A stretch of DNA of 64,000 nt from LMUY01 sp965199555 (GTDB lineage Bacteria > Pseudomonadota > Alphaproteobacteria > Acetobacterales > Acetobacteraceae), in NCBI GenBank assembly GCA_965199555.1, contig CBDASJ010000012.1, positions 124,001 to 188,000 of the forward strand, in the 5' to 3' direction. The translations under genes were made by a program, and so were the position numbers. Positions 52,151 through 60,738 of this stretch are shown in pieces. How positions within the stretch are numbered: position 1 is the first letter of the stretch; each line of letters opens with the position of its first letter. The notes beneath the pieces were generated by a model, which saw only the letters and a list, made by a program, of their open reading frames with translations, did no database searches and was not told the origin of the DNA.

Positions 52151-53560
52151 CTAGAAGCGGAAATACAGGAACGGCTTGAACGGGTCGGCCAGGGCCTTGG
52201 CAAGGGCGAACACGAACAGCAGCGACAGCAGCAGGTCCACGATCGCCCGCCCCGCCGGGGCGGCCAGCACGCCGCCGGCCAGCCGGTCGAAACCCGGTAC
52301 GCGCGGCAGGAACGACACCAGCAGGGCCGCCCCCAGCGCGGCGCGCATGGCCGGGTTCCACCACATGCCCACCACCAGGCTGGGGCGGGCGGGCTGCGCC
52401 ATAACGGACAGGAACGACCCGGCCTGGCCCAGCGAGGTGGCACGGAACAGCAGCCAGCCCGCCAGCGTGATCGCAAAGGTGATCGCGTTGGCCGCCAGGC
52501 GCGGCATGCGGTCCAGCCAGCGCAGCAGGAACAGCCGCTCGATCACCAGGAAGACGCCGTTGTACGCGCCCCACAGCACGTAGGTCCACGCGGCGCCGTG
52601 CCACAGGCCGCTGGCAAGGAAGCAGACCCACAGATTCACCGCCCGCCGCCACGGCGCCACCCGGTTGCCGCCCAGCGGGATGTAAAGGTAGTCGCGGATC
52701 CAGGTGGACAGGGAGATGTGCCAGCGCCGCCAGAACTCGGTGATGCTGCAGGAGATATAGGGCTTGTTGAAGTTCTCGTTCAGCCGGAAGCCGAACATGC
52801 GCGCCAGCCCGATCGCCATGTCGGAATAGGCGCTGAAATCGATGTAGATCTGGAAGGTGAAGAACAGCACGCCGCCCCAGGCGTCGCCCCAGCCGAGCTG
52901 CGCCGGGTTGGCGGCGAACGCCATGTCCGCACCGGAGGCGAGCGTGTCGGCCAGCACCGTCTTCTTCACCACGCCCAGCATGAAGCGGCGGAACCCGACC
53001 AGCAGGTCATCGACCCGTTCGCGGCCGGCCGCCAGCAATTGGGCCTCCAGCTCGTGGTACTTGATGATCGGTCCGGCCAGCAGCTTCGGGAACAGGAAGA
53101 CGTAGAGCAGGTAGGTGGCGAAGCCCGGCGCCGGCCGGCTGCGGCCGCGGGCGATGTCCACCAGATAGGTGATCTTCTCGAACACGATGAACGACACGCC
53201 GACCGGCAAGGCGACCTGCGCCACGTGCCAGGGCCGCAATCCGGCCGCCACCAGCAAGACGTCCAGATTGTCGACGGTGAAGCCGGTGTATTTGTAGTAC
53301 GCCAGCATGCCGATATTCACCAGCACGCCGAGCACCAGCGCCGCCCGGCTGCCGCGCGCCACCGCCCGCGCCAGCACGTAGTCCGCCACGCAGGTTGCCA
53401 GCACGACCGGCACGAATAGCGGCTCGCTCCATAGATAGAAGACGAGGCTGGCGGCCAGCAGCACCGCCGCCCGCCCGCGCGCCCGGCGGCGCACCGCCAG
53501 GAACGCCACGAGCACGATCGGGAAAAACAGGAAAAGGAATAGCGGCTCGTAGAACAGCAT
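52151..53560 (-). CDS. MBOAT-family O-acyltransferase, AlgI-like
   Basis: 469 residues from the ATG at 53560. Multi-helix membrane acyltransferase that moves acetyl groups across the inner membrane. Signature regions are YSDMAIGLARMFGFRLNENF, EFWRRWHISLSTWIRDYLYI and the catalytic histidine in FLASGLWHGAAWTYVLWG. Paired with the AlgJ-like gene immediately downstream. Divergent from uvrB. Confidence 0.93.
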   Translation of the reverse strand: MLFYEPLFLFLFFPIVLVAFLAVRRRARGRAAVLLAASLVFYLWSEPLFVPVVLATCVADYVLARAVARGSRAALVLGVLVNIGMLAYYKYTGFTVDNLDVLLVAAGLRPWHVAQVALPVGVSFIVFEKITYLVDIARGRSRPAPGFATYLLYVFLFPKLLAGPIIKYHELEAQLLAAGRERVDDLLVGFRRFMLGVVKKTVLADTLASGADMAFAANPAQLGWGDAWGGVLFFTFQIYIDFSAYSDMAIGLARMFGFRLNENFNKPYISCSITEFWRRWHISLSTWIRDYLYIPLGGNRVAPWRRAVNLWVCFLASGLWHGAAWTYVLWGAYNGVFLVIERLFLLRWLDRMPRLAANAITFAITLAGWLLFRATSLGQAGSFLSVMAQPARPSLVVGMWWNPAMRAALGAALLVSFLPRVPGFDRLAGGVLAAPAGRAIVDLLLSLLFVFALAKALADPFKPFLYFRF

Positions 53561-53666
53561 CAGCCGGCCAGCACGCGGGACAGATTGCATCCTCCGAAGA
53601 CACATCGAGGCTCGACGGCGGGGGCGCCCGTCGCCATCTCTAGCGCCGACGCAGAGGGAGTGCCGG

Positions 53667-55910
53667 ATGTCCGAAGCCATCGTCAAGCCGCCCGCCCGGC
53701 CGTCCGGCAAGGCGCGCGGCGCGTCCAACCGGGCGGCGCTGGTCGGCACGGTTAAGTTCAAGCCGCAGCGCCAGCCGGCCAAGCCGGCCACGCGGCGGCT
53801 GGCGGTGAAAAGCGACTACGAGCCGGCCGGCGACCAGCCCACCGCCATCCGCGACCTGTGGGCCGGCATCCAGACGGACGAGCGCGATCAGGTGCTGCTG
53901 GGCGTCACCGGCTCCGGCAAGACCTTCACCATGGCCAAGCTGATCGAGCACGCGCAGCGCCCGACGCTGATCCTTGCGCCCAACAAGACGCTGGCGGCGC
54001 AGCTTTATGGGGAGATGAAGCAGTTCTTCCCCGACAACGCCGTGGAGTATTTCGTCAGCTACTACGACTACTACCAGCCGGAAGCCTACGTCCCGCGCAC
54101 CGACACCTACGTGGAAAAGGACAGCCAGATCAACGAGGCGATCGACCGCATGCGCCATGCGGCGACGCAAAGCCTGCTGGAACGCAACGACGTGGTGATC
54201 GTCGCTTCCGTGTCCTGCATCTACGGCATCGGGTCGGTGGAAACCTACTCGCGCATGGTGGTCAAGCTGGAGGTGGGGGGCAAGATCGCCCGCGACACGC
54301 TGGCCCGCGCCCTGGCCGAGCAGCAATACCGCCGCAACGACACCGCGTTCCAACGCGGCACGTTCCGCCTGCGCGGCGACACGGTGGACATCTTCCCGTC
54401 GCATTACGAGGACCGCGCCTGGCGCGTCGGCCTGTTCGGGGACGAGATCGAGTCGATCAGCGAGTTCGACCCGCTGACCGGGGAGGTCACCGGCGTGCTG
54501 ACGGAGATCCACATCTACGCCAACAGCCACTACGTCACGCCGCGCCCGACGCTGACCCAGGCGGTGCGCGACATCAAGGAAGAGCTGAAGGACCGGCTGG
54601 ACTGGTTCGTCAAGGAAGGCCGGCTGCTGGAGGCGGAGCGGTTGCAGCAGCGCACCACCTTCGACCTGGAGATGATCGAGACCACCGGCTCCTGCAAGTC
54701 GATCGAGAACTACAGCCGCTTCCTGTCCGGCCGCAAGCCGGGCGAGCCGCCGCCCACCTTGTTCGAATACCTGCCGGAAAACGCCATGCTGATCGTAGAC
54801 GAAAGCCACGTCACCGTGCCGCAGATCGGCGGCATGGAACGCGGCGACAACGTGCGCAAATCCGTCCTGGCGGAGTTCGGCTTCCGCCTGCCGTCCTGCA
54901 TCGACAACCGCCCCCTCAAGTTCGAGGAGTGGGAGCATTTCCGCCCGCAAACCATCTTCGTCAGCGCGACGCCCGGCCCGTGGGAGCTGGAGCGCGTGCA
55001 GGGCGTGTTCGCCGAGCAGGTGATCCGCCCCACCGGGCTGATCGACCCGGTGTGCGAAATCCGCCCGGTGGAGCACCAGGTGGACGATCTGCTGGCGGAA
55101 ATCCGCGCCACGATGGCCGCCGGCGCCCGCACGCTGGTGACCACGCTGACCAAGCGCATGGCGGAGGACCTCACCGACTACCTGACCGAGCACGGCATCA
55201 AGGTCCGCTACCTGCACAGCGACGTGGACACGCTGGAGCGCATCGAGATCATCCGCGACCTGCGGCTGGGCGTGTTCGACGCGCTGATCGGCATCAACCT
55301 GCTGCGCGAAGGGCTGGACATCCCGGAATGCGCGCTGGTCGCCATCCTGGACGCGGACAAGGAAGGGTTCCTCCGCTCCGAAACCAGCCTGACGCAGACC
55401 ATCGGCCGCGCCGCGCGCAATGTGGACGGCCGGGTGATCCTATACGCCGACGTGATGACGGACAGCCTGCGCAACGCGCTGGAAGAAACATCACGCCGCC
55501 GGGCCAAGCAGGCGGCGTGGAACGCGGCGCACGGCATCACCCCGACCAGCGTGCGCAAGCAGATCGGCGAAGCGCTGGCCAGCGTGTTCGAGCAGGATTA
55601 CGTCACCGTAGCGCCGGTGAAGGACGCGGCCGTCACCAACATGGTGGGCAAGGACCTCACCCATTCCATCGCCGATTTGGAAAAGCGCATGCGCGCCGCT
55701 GCCGCCGATTTGGAGTTCGAGGAAGCGGCCCGTATCCGCGACGAGATCAAGCGGCTGGAAGCGTTGCAACTCGGTTTGGCACCGCCGCCGATGCCGCAGC
55801 GCATCGGCGCGCCCAAGCGGGACCGCACGCCGGAACCGCTGGGCCCAGGCGGGGGCGGTTACGACCCGGACAAGCGCAAGGCAAAAGGCCAACGCCGCGG
55901 CCGGCGGTGA
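53667..55910 (+). CDS. uvrB: Excinuclease ABC subunit B
   Basis: Nucleotide excision repair helicase-like damage verifier. 747 residues, slightly long because of an N-terminal extension of about 45 Lys/Pro-rich residues and a basic C-terminal tail. Walker A is GVTGSGKTFTMA; the beta-hairpin region is YYDYYQPEAYVPRTDTYVEK. DEADH-like LIVDESHVTVPQ, motif V/VI (LREGLDIPE, QTIGRAARN) and the UvrC-binding UVR domain (DLEKRMRAAAADLEFEEAAR) are present. I found no GAAC/GTTC-type alphaproteobacterial LexA box in the 106-bp upstream region. Confidence 0.97.
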   Translation: MSEAIVKPPARPSGKARGASNRAALVGTVKFKPQRQPAKPATRRLAVKSDYEPAGDQPTAIRDLWAGIQTDERDQVLLGVTGSGKTFTMAKLIEHAQRPTLILAPNKTLAAQLYGEMKQFFPDNAVEYFVSYYDYYQPEAYVPRTDTYVEKDSQINEAIDRMRHAATQSLLERNDVVIVASVSCIYGIGSVETYSRMVVKLEVGGKIARDTLARALAEQQYRRNDTAFQRGTFRLRGDTVDIFPSHYEDRAWRVGLFGDEIESISEFDPLTGEVTGVLTEIHIYANSHYVTPRPTLTQAVRDIKEELKDRLDWFVKEGRLLEAERLQQRTTFDLEMIETTGSCKSIENYSRFLSGRKPGEPPPTLFEYLPENAMLIVDESHVTVPQIGGMERGDNVRKSVLAEFGFRLPSCIDNRPLKFEEWEHFRPQTIFVSATPGPWELERVQGVFAEQVIRPTGLIDPVCEIRPVEHQVDDLLAEIRATMAAGARTLVTTLTKRMAEDLTDYLTEHGIKVRYLHSDVDTLERIEIIRDLRLGVFDALIGINLLREGLDIPECALVAILDADKEGFLRSETSLTQTIGRAARNVDGRVILYADVMTDSLRNALEETSRRRAKQAAWNAAHGITPTSVRKQIGEALASVFEQDYVTVAPVKDAAVTNMVGKDLTHSIADLEKRMRAAAADLEFEEAARIRDEIKRLEALQLGLAPPPMPQRIGAPKRDRTPEPLGPGGGGYDPDKRKAKGQRRGRR

Positions 55911-55938
55911 CCCGGCGTGCCGTCGGACCCGCGAACCT

Positions 55939-56062
55939 CCCTCTCCCGCTGGCAGGAGAGGGCCGGGGTGAGGGTGGCGCCGCCCGGTTGAACGGACATT
56001 TCGCAGCGGAGCGCCGCATTGCGGCCACCCTCACCCGGCCTTCTCCCGCCAACGGGAGAGGG
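55939..56062. repeat. Large imperfect inverted repeat downstream of uvrB
   Basis: The left arm (55939-55978) contains CTCCCGCTGGCAGGAGAG then GCCGGGGTGAGGGTGGC. The right arm (56024-56062) is its reverse complement with a few differences, GCCACCCTCACCCGGCC then TTCTCCCGCCAACGGGAGAG. Each arm also has an inner hairpin. The block is of the 'GAGAGGG...GGGTGAGGG' type often seen as dispersed intergenic repeats in alphaproteobacteria; no second copy occurs in this window. Confidence 0.75.
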
Positions 56063-56166
56063 TTCTCGATGCGTTGCATGCGATGGCCCTGAATGCCCCG
56101 GCTTCCCCGCTTGACGTTCCCGAACGTCAGGTGCAACTGAGACCCACTCGCAACGGAGACCCATTC

Positions 56167-56691
56167 ATGAGCAAGATTTTGGCCTTGGCCCTTGCCACGT
56201 CCTTGCTGACGCCGGCGCTGGCGAGTGCCGCGGAGTTCTATGTCGGCGAGCCGGTGGAAAAGGAAGGGCTGCAGATCTCGCCCGCCTACCTCGAAGGCAT
56301 CCAGATGGATCACATGCCGAAGGGCGCCGCCATGGACCCGAAGGCGATCCACCTGGAAGTCGACGTCCACGCGGCCAAGGGCGAGAAGCACGGCTTCCCC
56401 GAGGATAGCTGGATCCCTTACCTGACCATCCACTACACGGTGGAGAAGGTCGGCACGCCGTGGAAGCACACCGGCACGCTGGCGGCGATGCAGGCCGCCG
56501 ACGGGCCGCATTACGCCAACAACACGACCATGGACGGCCCGGGGCAGTACAAGCTGACCTACGTGATCGACCCCCCGTCCGAAAACGGCTTCATCCGCCA
56601 TGTCGACAAGGCGACCGGTGTGCCCGCCTGGTGGTCGCCGATCACAACGAGCTGGACCTTTACCTACCCGAGCAAGGCCAAGGGCGGGTGA
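56167..56691 (+). CDS. Periplasmic iron-binding protein, P19/Tp34 (FtrA-like)
   Basis: 174 residues from the ATG at 56167. The signal peptide ends ALASAAE. The mature protein has FYVGEPVEKEGLQISPAYLE, H-x-E in AIHLEVDVHA, methionines around QMDHMPKG, H in DGPHYANN and H in GFIRHVD. These fit the Cu/Fe ligands of the P19 family. It should supply iron to a high-affinity uptake system of the FtrABCD type. It is coupled to the cupredoxin gene by GTGA. Confidence 0.9.
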   Translation: MSKILALALATSLLTPALASAAEFYVGEPVEKEGLQISPAYLEGIQMDHMPKGAAMDPKAIHLEVDVHAAKGEKHGFPEDSWIPYLTIHYTVEKVGTPWKHTGTLAAMQAADGPHYANNTTMDGPGQYKLTYVIDPPSENGFIRHVDKATGVPAWWSPITTSWTFTYPSKAKGG

Positions 56692-57017
56692 GCCCAGGCC
56701 GCATCCTGCTGCCGCTCGCCTTGGCACTGGCCGTGCCGGCGGCGGCCTGGGCGGACGACCCGCAAACGGTGGTGCTGAAGGACCACGTCTTCCAACCCGC
56801 CGAAATCCACGTGAAGGCCAACACCCGGACGCAATTGCTGGTGAAGAACCAGGACAGCACCGCCGAGGAATTCGACAGCACGGATTTGCGGGTGGAAAAG
56901 GTGATCGCCGGCGGCCGCGAAGGCACGGTGCGGCTGCCGGCCCTGGCGCCGGGCCGCTACAACTTCATTGGCGAGTTCCATGCGGACACGGCAAAGGGCG
57001 TCGTGATCGCGGAGTAG
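56688..57017 (+). CDS. Cupredoxin-like periplasmic protein (FtrB-like)
   Basis: 109 residues from a GTG overlapping the P19 stop. The signal peptide ends AAAWAD. A single cupredoxin-like beta-sandwich: VVLKDHVFQPAEIHVKANTR, LLVKNQDSTAEEFDS and LAPGRYNFIGEFHADTAKG. The type-1 copper cysteine is absent (IGEFH where C-x-x-H is usual), as in other iron-system members. Fits FtrB, which acts with P19, but the permease and polyferredoxin (FtrC/FtrD) are not downstream. Confidence 0.82.
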   Translation: MSPGRILLPLALALAVPAAAWADDPQTVVLKDHVFQPAEIHVKANTRTQLLVKNQDSTAEEFDSTDLRVEKVIAGGREGTVRLPALAPGRYNFIGEFHADTAKGVVIAE

Positions 57018-57023
57018 CGCAGC

Positions 57024-58286
57024 ATGACCATCTATACCGGGCCGGTGTTCGACATGGCCCGCACCCAGTTCGGCATGGTCGCGGACCATCTGGAAATCCC
57101 GCACGACGAGCGGGACCGCCTGCTATACCCGAAGCGGGCGATCGTCGTGTCCGTGCCCGTCCACATGGATGACGGCCGCACCGAGGTGTTCCAGGGTTAC
57201 CGCGTGCAGCACCACCTGACGCTCGGCCCAACCAAGGGCGGCACGCGGTTCTCCTCCAAGCTCGACATCGGCGAGGTGGCGGCGCTGGCGATCTGGATGA
57301 GCTGGAAATGCGCCTTGGCCGGCCTGCCTTATGGCGGCGCCAAGGGCGGGGTGGCGTGCGACCCGCCCACCCTGTCCCGGCGTGAGTTGGAAGTGGTGTC
57401 CCGCCGCTACATGCAGGAGATGATCCCCTTCGTCAGCCCGCAAACCGACGTCATGGCGCCGGACATGGGGACAAACGAGCAGGTCATGGCGTGGTTCATG
57501 GACACCTATTCCATGCACGAAGGCCACGCCGTCAGCGAGATCGTCACGGGCAAGCCGGTCAGCCTGGGCGGCACCGAAGGGCGGCGCGAAGCCACCGGGC
57601 GCGGCGTGGCGCACCTCGTGCACCGTGCCTGCGAAGCGGTTGGTTTGGCGACGCGCGACAGCACGGCGATTGTTCAGGGCTTCGGCAATGTCGGCAGCGT
57701 GTCCGCCTACACACTCGCCCGGCGGTTCGGCGTGACGATCACCGGCGTCAGCGACCACACCGCCGCCTTGTTCGACCCGGCCGGCCTGCCACTGGACGCG
57801 ATCGAGGCGCATGTTGCCGCCCATGGCGTGCTGGCTGGGTTCAGCCAGCAGGGCGTGATCGGCGGCGCCGAGCTGCTGGAGCAGCGCTGTGACATCCTGG
57901 TGCCGGCGGCACTGGAACGGGTGATCACCGCCGACAACGCCGCCCGGCTGCAATGCCGCATCCTGGCGGAAGGCGCCAACGGCCCCACCACGCCGGACGC
58001 CGACGCCATCCTGGACGCGCGGCGGGACGAGGTGTTCGTCATCCCGGACATCCTGTGCAACTCCGGCGGCGTGATCGTCAGCTACTTCGAGTGGGTGCAG
58101 GACCTGCAACGCCTGTTCTGGTCCGAGGCGGAGGTGAACAACCGCCTGGAACACCTGCTGGACGGCGCTTTTGCCCAAGTGCGGGCGCGTGCCGTGGCCC
58201 GCGGGGTGTCCAACCGCACCGCCGCCATGGCGATCGGCGTGGAAAAGGTCCGCGCCGGCAAGCGCCTGCGGGGCCTGTTCCCGTAG
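57024..58286 (+). CDS. Glu/Leu/Phe/Val dehydrogenase family protein (glutamate dehydrogenase)
   Basis: 420 residues. Catalytic lysine regions are LTLGPTKGGTRFS and PYGGAKGGVACDP. MAPDMGTNEQVMAWFMD and the Rossmann motif VQGFGNVGSVSA follow. The length and motifs fit an NAD(P)-linked glutamate dehydrogenase, interconverting glutamate and 2-oxoglutarate plus ammonia. It is 6 bp after the cupredoxin gene and may be cotranscribed, though with no obvious link to iron. Confidence 0.92.
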   Translation: MTIYTGPVFDMARTQFGMVADHLEIPHDERDRLLYPKRAIVVSVPVHMDDGRTEVFQGYRVQHHLTLGPTKGGTRFSSKLDIGEVAALAIWMSWKCALAGLPYGGAKGGVACDPPTLSRRELEVVSRRYMQEMIPFVSPQTDVMAPDMGTNEQVMAWFMDTYSMHEGHAVSEIVTGKPVSLGGTEGRREATGRGVAHLVHRACEAVGLATRDSTAIVQGFGNVGSVSAYTLARRFGVTITGVSDHTAALFDPAGLPLDAIEAHVAAHGVLAGFSQQGVIGGAELLEQRCDILVPAALERVITADNAARLQCRILAEGANGPTTPDADAILDARRDEVFVIPDILCNSGGVIVSYFEWVQDLQRLFWSEAEVNNRLEHLLDGAFAQVRARAVARGVSNRTAAMAIGVEKVRAGKRLRGLFP

Positions 58287-58371
58287 GCGGGTTTTACCGG
58301 GGGCGGCAATTCCTGCCGGGCGGCTTCCGGCGGGACGTTCTGCGAAACGGCGGAAATCTGCGGCTTTTGGG

Positions 58372-58388
58372 CTGGCACGGACGCTGCA
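58372..58388 (+). promoter_or_regulatory. Sigma-54 (RpoN) promoter
   Basis: CTGGCACG-G-ACG-CTGC-A matches the -24/-12 consensus YTGGCACGRNNNTTGCW at all but one defined base, with the GG-N10-GC spacing intact (GG 58374-58375, GC 58386-58387). It lies 46 bp before the next ATG. An activator-binding site further upstream is not identified. Confidence 0.65.
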
Positions 58389-58402
58389 ACCGGGTTTGCA
58401 GC
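58383..58402. promoter_or_regulatory. 20-bp inverted repeat overlapping the sigma-54 start region
   Basis: GCTGCAA-CCGGGT-TTGCAGC has perfect 7-bp arms. It covers the -12 element and the expected start site, where a repressor could occlude the promoter or where the transcript could fold. Confidence 0.5.
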
Positions 58403-58433
58403 ATCTGATCCGTTCCACCTCATGGAGGTCGCA

Positions 58434-59009
58434 ATGAGCACATCCGCCATCGGCGCCACTTCGGCGAACCAGGTTTACGGCTACGGCCACCACCATCACC
58501 GGCCCGCCGCGGCGTCCTCGTCGACGTCGACGGCAAGTGCCGATCCGCTTGCTTCGGACAGCACCAGCAGCACCACCGCGACAAGCGCCGGCGCAACCGC
58601 CGGTGCGACGGACGGCACCGCCAGCGCCGGCTTGCAGAAGTTCGCGGCCGAACTGCAATCCATCCTGATCAGCGCCCAGTCCGGCGGGCAGCAGACGGCG
58701 AGCACCACCGCGAAGGACCCGGCCACGGCGGCGGACCCGGTGGGCGCGACCGACCCGACCGCGCCGCCGCACCCGGGCGGTCCCTCGATCCGCCATTTGG
58801 CCGATCGCCTGCAAGACCTGCTGTCGAACGGCAACGGCGCCGCCACGACCACCGCCGCCAGCACGGCGGCGACTGGCGCAACCGCCAGCGCCAACACGCC
58901 CGTCAGCCTGCAATCCGTGCTGGACCGGCTGCAATCCACCTTGCAGCAGACGCTGCAATCCTACGGCTCGTCCGCCACGGCCCAGTCGAGCACGAGCCTC
59001 ACGGCCTGA
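58434..59009 (+). CDS. Low-complexity Ser/Thr/Ala protein of unknown function, sigma-54-linked
   Basis: 191 residues from the ATG at 58434 with GGAGGT five bases upstream. Not recognised. It starts MSTSAIGATSANQVYGYG then HHHH. Long Ser/Thr/Ala/Gly stretches separate three short amphipathic helices with similar leucine spacing: LQKFAAELQSILISAQ, IRHLADRLQDLLSNG and LQSVLDRLQSTLQQTLQ. No signal peptide or membrane helix. The strong ribosome site and a good sigma-54 promoter indicate a real, regulated gene. Confidence 0.65.
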   Translation: MSTSAIGATSANQVYGYGHHHHRPAAASSSTSTASADPLASDSTSSTTATSAGATAGATDGTASAGLQKFAAELQSILISAQSGGQQTASTTAKDPATAADPVGATDPTAPPHPGGPSIRHLADRLQDLLSNGNGAATTTAASTAATGATASANTPVSLQSVLDRLQSTLQQTLQSYGSSATAQSSTSLTA

Positions 59010-59126
59010 GCCGGCATCGCTGGGCACCGTCCGTCAAAAACTGACGGGCGGGTCCGGTGACGGTGCGGCAACTGGCGCAAGGCCGCCGGAACGGCCAAGA
59101 TACCGAAAAGCCGAAAGCCGCAAACG

Positions 59127-60089
59127 ATGGCCAAACCGATCCTGTTCGTCACCCGCCGCTTGCCGCCCGCCGTGGAAGCGCGGGCGACCCGCGACTATGA
59201 CGCCCGGTTGAATGCGGAGGATTCCCCGCGCTCCGGCGCCGACATCGTCGCCCTGGCGGACGGCGCGCAAGCGGTGCTGTGCTGCCCGGCGGAGCGGCTG
59301 GATGCCAGTGTCGTGGCGGCGCTGCCGGCCACGGTGAAGGTGATCGGCACGTTCAGCGTCGGGTTCGATCATATTGACGTCGCCGCCGCCCGGGCGCGCG
59401 GGATCGCCGTGGTGAACACGCCGGACGTGCTGTCCGTCGCCACCGCCGAATGCGCGCTGCTGCTGTTGCTGGCCGCCGCGCGGCGCGCCGGCGAAGGGGA
59501 GCGGCTGGTTCGCAGCGGCGCCTGGTCCGGATGGGCGCCGACGCAGTTGCTCGGCGCCGGGGTGGTCGGCCGGCCGCTCGGCATCTTCGGCATGGGCCGC
59601 ATCGGCCGCGAGCTGGCGACGCTGGCGCAAGGGCTAGCGATGGTGGTGCATTATCGCGACGTGGCGCGCTTGCCGCCGGAGCTGGAGCGGGGCGCCATCT
59701 ACCACGACAACGACGACAGCTTTCTGGCGGCCAGCGAGTTGCTGTCGCTGAACGCGCCCGGTGGCCCGGCCACGATGCATTGGCTGAACGCCGAACGGAT
59801 CGCGCGGCTGCCGCGCGGCGCGGTGGTGGCCAATGCCGGCCGCGGCACGCTGGTGGACGACGCGGCATTGATCGCCGCGCTGCAAAGCGGCCATGTCGCC
59901 GCCGCCGGGCTGGACGTGTACGAGGGTGAGCCCGCCTTGAACCCGGGCTACACCACGCTGGAGAACGTCGTGCTGCTGCCGCATCTGGGCAGCGCCACCG
60001 GCGTCACGCGCGACGCCATGGGCGCGATGGTGCTGGACGGGATCGATGCCGTGCTGGCCGGGCGGGAGCCGTCCAACCTGGTGCGCTGA
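59127..60089 (+). CDS. D-2-hydroxyacid dehydrogenase (glyoxylate/hydroxypyruvate reductase type)
   Basis: 320 residues. The NAD-binding signature is GIFGMGRIGRELA. The catalytic arginine is in VVANAGRGTLVDDAAL, the glutamate in AGLDVYEGEP and the histidine in LPHLGSAT. It resembles D-glycerate dehydrogenases (GyaR/GhrB) that reduce hydroxypyruvate or glyoxylate. Monocistronic by spacing. Exact substrate not determined. Confidence 0.9.
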   Translation: MAKPILFVTRRLPPAVEARATRDYDARLNAEDSPRSGADIVALADGAQAVLCCPAERLDASVVAALPATVKVIGTFSVGFDHIDVAAARARGIAVVNTPDVLSVATAECALLLLLAAARRAGEGERLVRSGAWSGWAPTQLLGAGVVGRPLGIFGMGRIGRELATLAQGLAMVVHYRDVARLPPELERGAIYHDNDDSFLAASELLSLNAPGGPATMHWLNAERIARLPRGAVVANAGRGTLVDDAALIAALQSGHVAAAGLDVYEGEPALNPGYTTLENVVLLPHLGSATGVTRDAMGAMVLDGIDAVLAGREPSNLVR

Positions 60090-60165
60090 ACCCCGGCCGC
60101 CGCCGTGGCTCGCAACGGCCCTTCGTGCTAGCTTCGGCACGCAATCGGAACGAGGGGCTTGGCGG

Positions 60166-60738
60166 ATGTTGCGGAAACTGGTGCCCGTGCTGGTCGGATT
60201 GCTGTTCGCGACGCAGGCGGTTGCCGCCAGCATGGACGGCGTGACGGTGCCGGACACCTATACCGCCGATGGCCAGACGCTGCGGCTGAACGGCATCGGC
60301 GTCCGCACGCTGACCATTTTCAGCGTCAAGATCTACGTGGCCGCGCTGTACCTGGCCGCGCCCAGCCACGATGCGGGGCAGATCCTGAAATCATCCAGCC
60401 CGCGGGTGCTGACGCTGACATTCCTGCATGCCGGGTCCAAGGCGGACATCCAGAAGGAATACCGCGAGGGCGAAAAGACCAATTGCGGCAATGGCGGCTG
60501 CAACCCTGCCGACGAAGGGGATTTCGAGCGCCTGGTGGCCGCGGCGCCGGCCGTTGCGGTGGGCGACACGTCGACCTTCATCTTCACGCCGAAAGGCTTT
60601 CGCGTGCTGGCGAACGGCCGCGACATCGGCGACTACGCCAACCCCGATCTGGGCGAGCGCGTGCTGGCCGGCTTCATCGGTGAGCACCCGCCGTCAGCCG
60701 CGCTGCGCGCCGCCTTGCTGGGCACCGGGCCGGAGTAG
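60166..60738 (+). CDS. Chalcone isomerase-like periplasmic protein
   Basis: 190 residues from the ATG at 60166. The signal peptide ends TQAVAAS. MDGVTVPDTYTADGQTLRLN, GVRTLTIFSVKIYVAALYL and VLTLTFLHAGSKADIQKEY belong to the chalcone isomerase-like family. In bacteria this is thought to bind fatty acids or act in unknown periplasmic roles. Its 3' end overlaps the opposing Hsp70 gene by 45 bp. Confidence 0.87.
   Translation: MLRKLVPVLVGLLFATQAVAASMDGVTVPDTYTADGQTLRLNGIGVRTLTIFSVKIYVAALYLAAPSHDAGQILKSSSPRVLTLTFLHAGSKADIQKEYREGEKTNCGNGGCNPADEGDFERLVAAAPAVAVGDTSTFIFTPKGFRVLANGRDIGDYANPDLGERVLAGFIGEHPPSAALRAALLGTGPE

Noticed and set aside
53561..53666. Possible LexA box upstream of uvrB
   Set aside because: A GAAC occurs but no second GAAC follows at the 7-bp spacing of the alphaproteobacterial LexA consensus.
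53858..56092. A long second plus-strand frame inside uvrB
   Set aside because: Arg/Gly/Pro-rich frame-shifted reading of uvrB, which itself is intact and full length.
57123..59027. A 634-codon minus-strand frame opposite glutamate dehydrogenase and the Ser/Thr/Ala protein
   Set aside because: Low-complexity antisense reading of two plus-strand genes with good ribosome sites.
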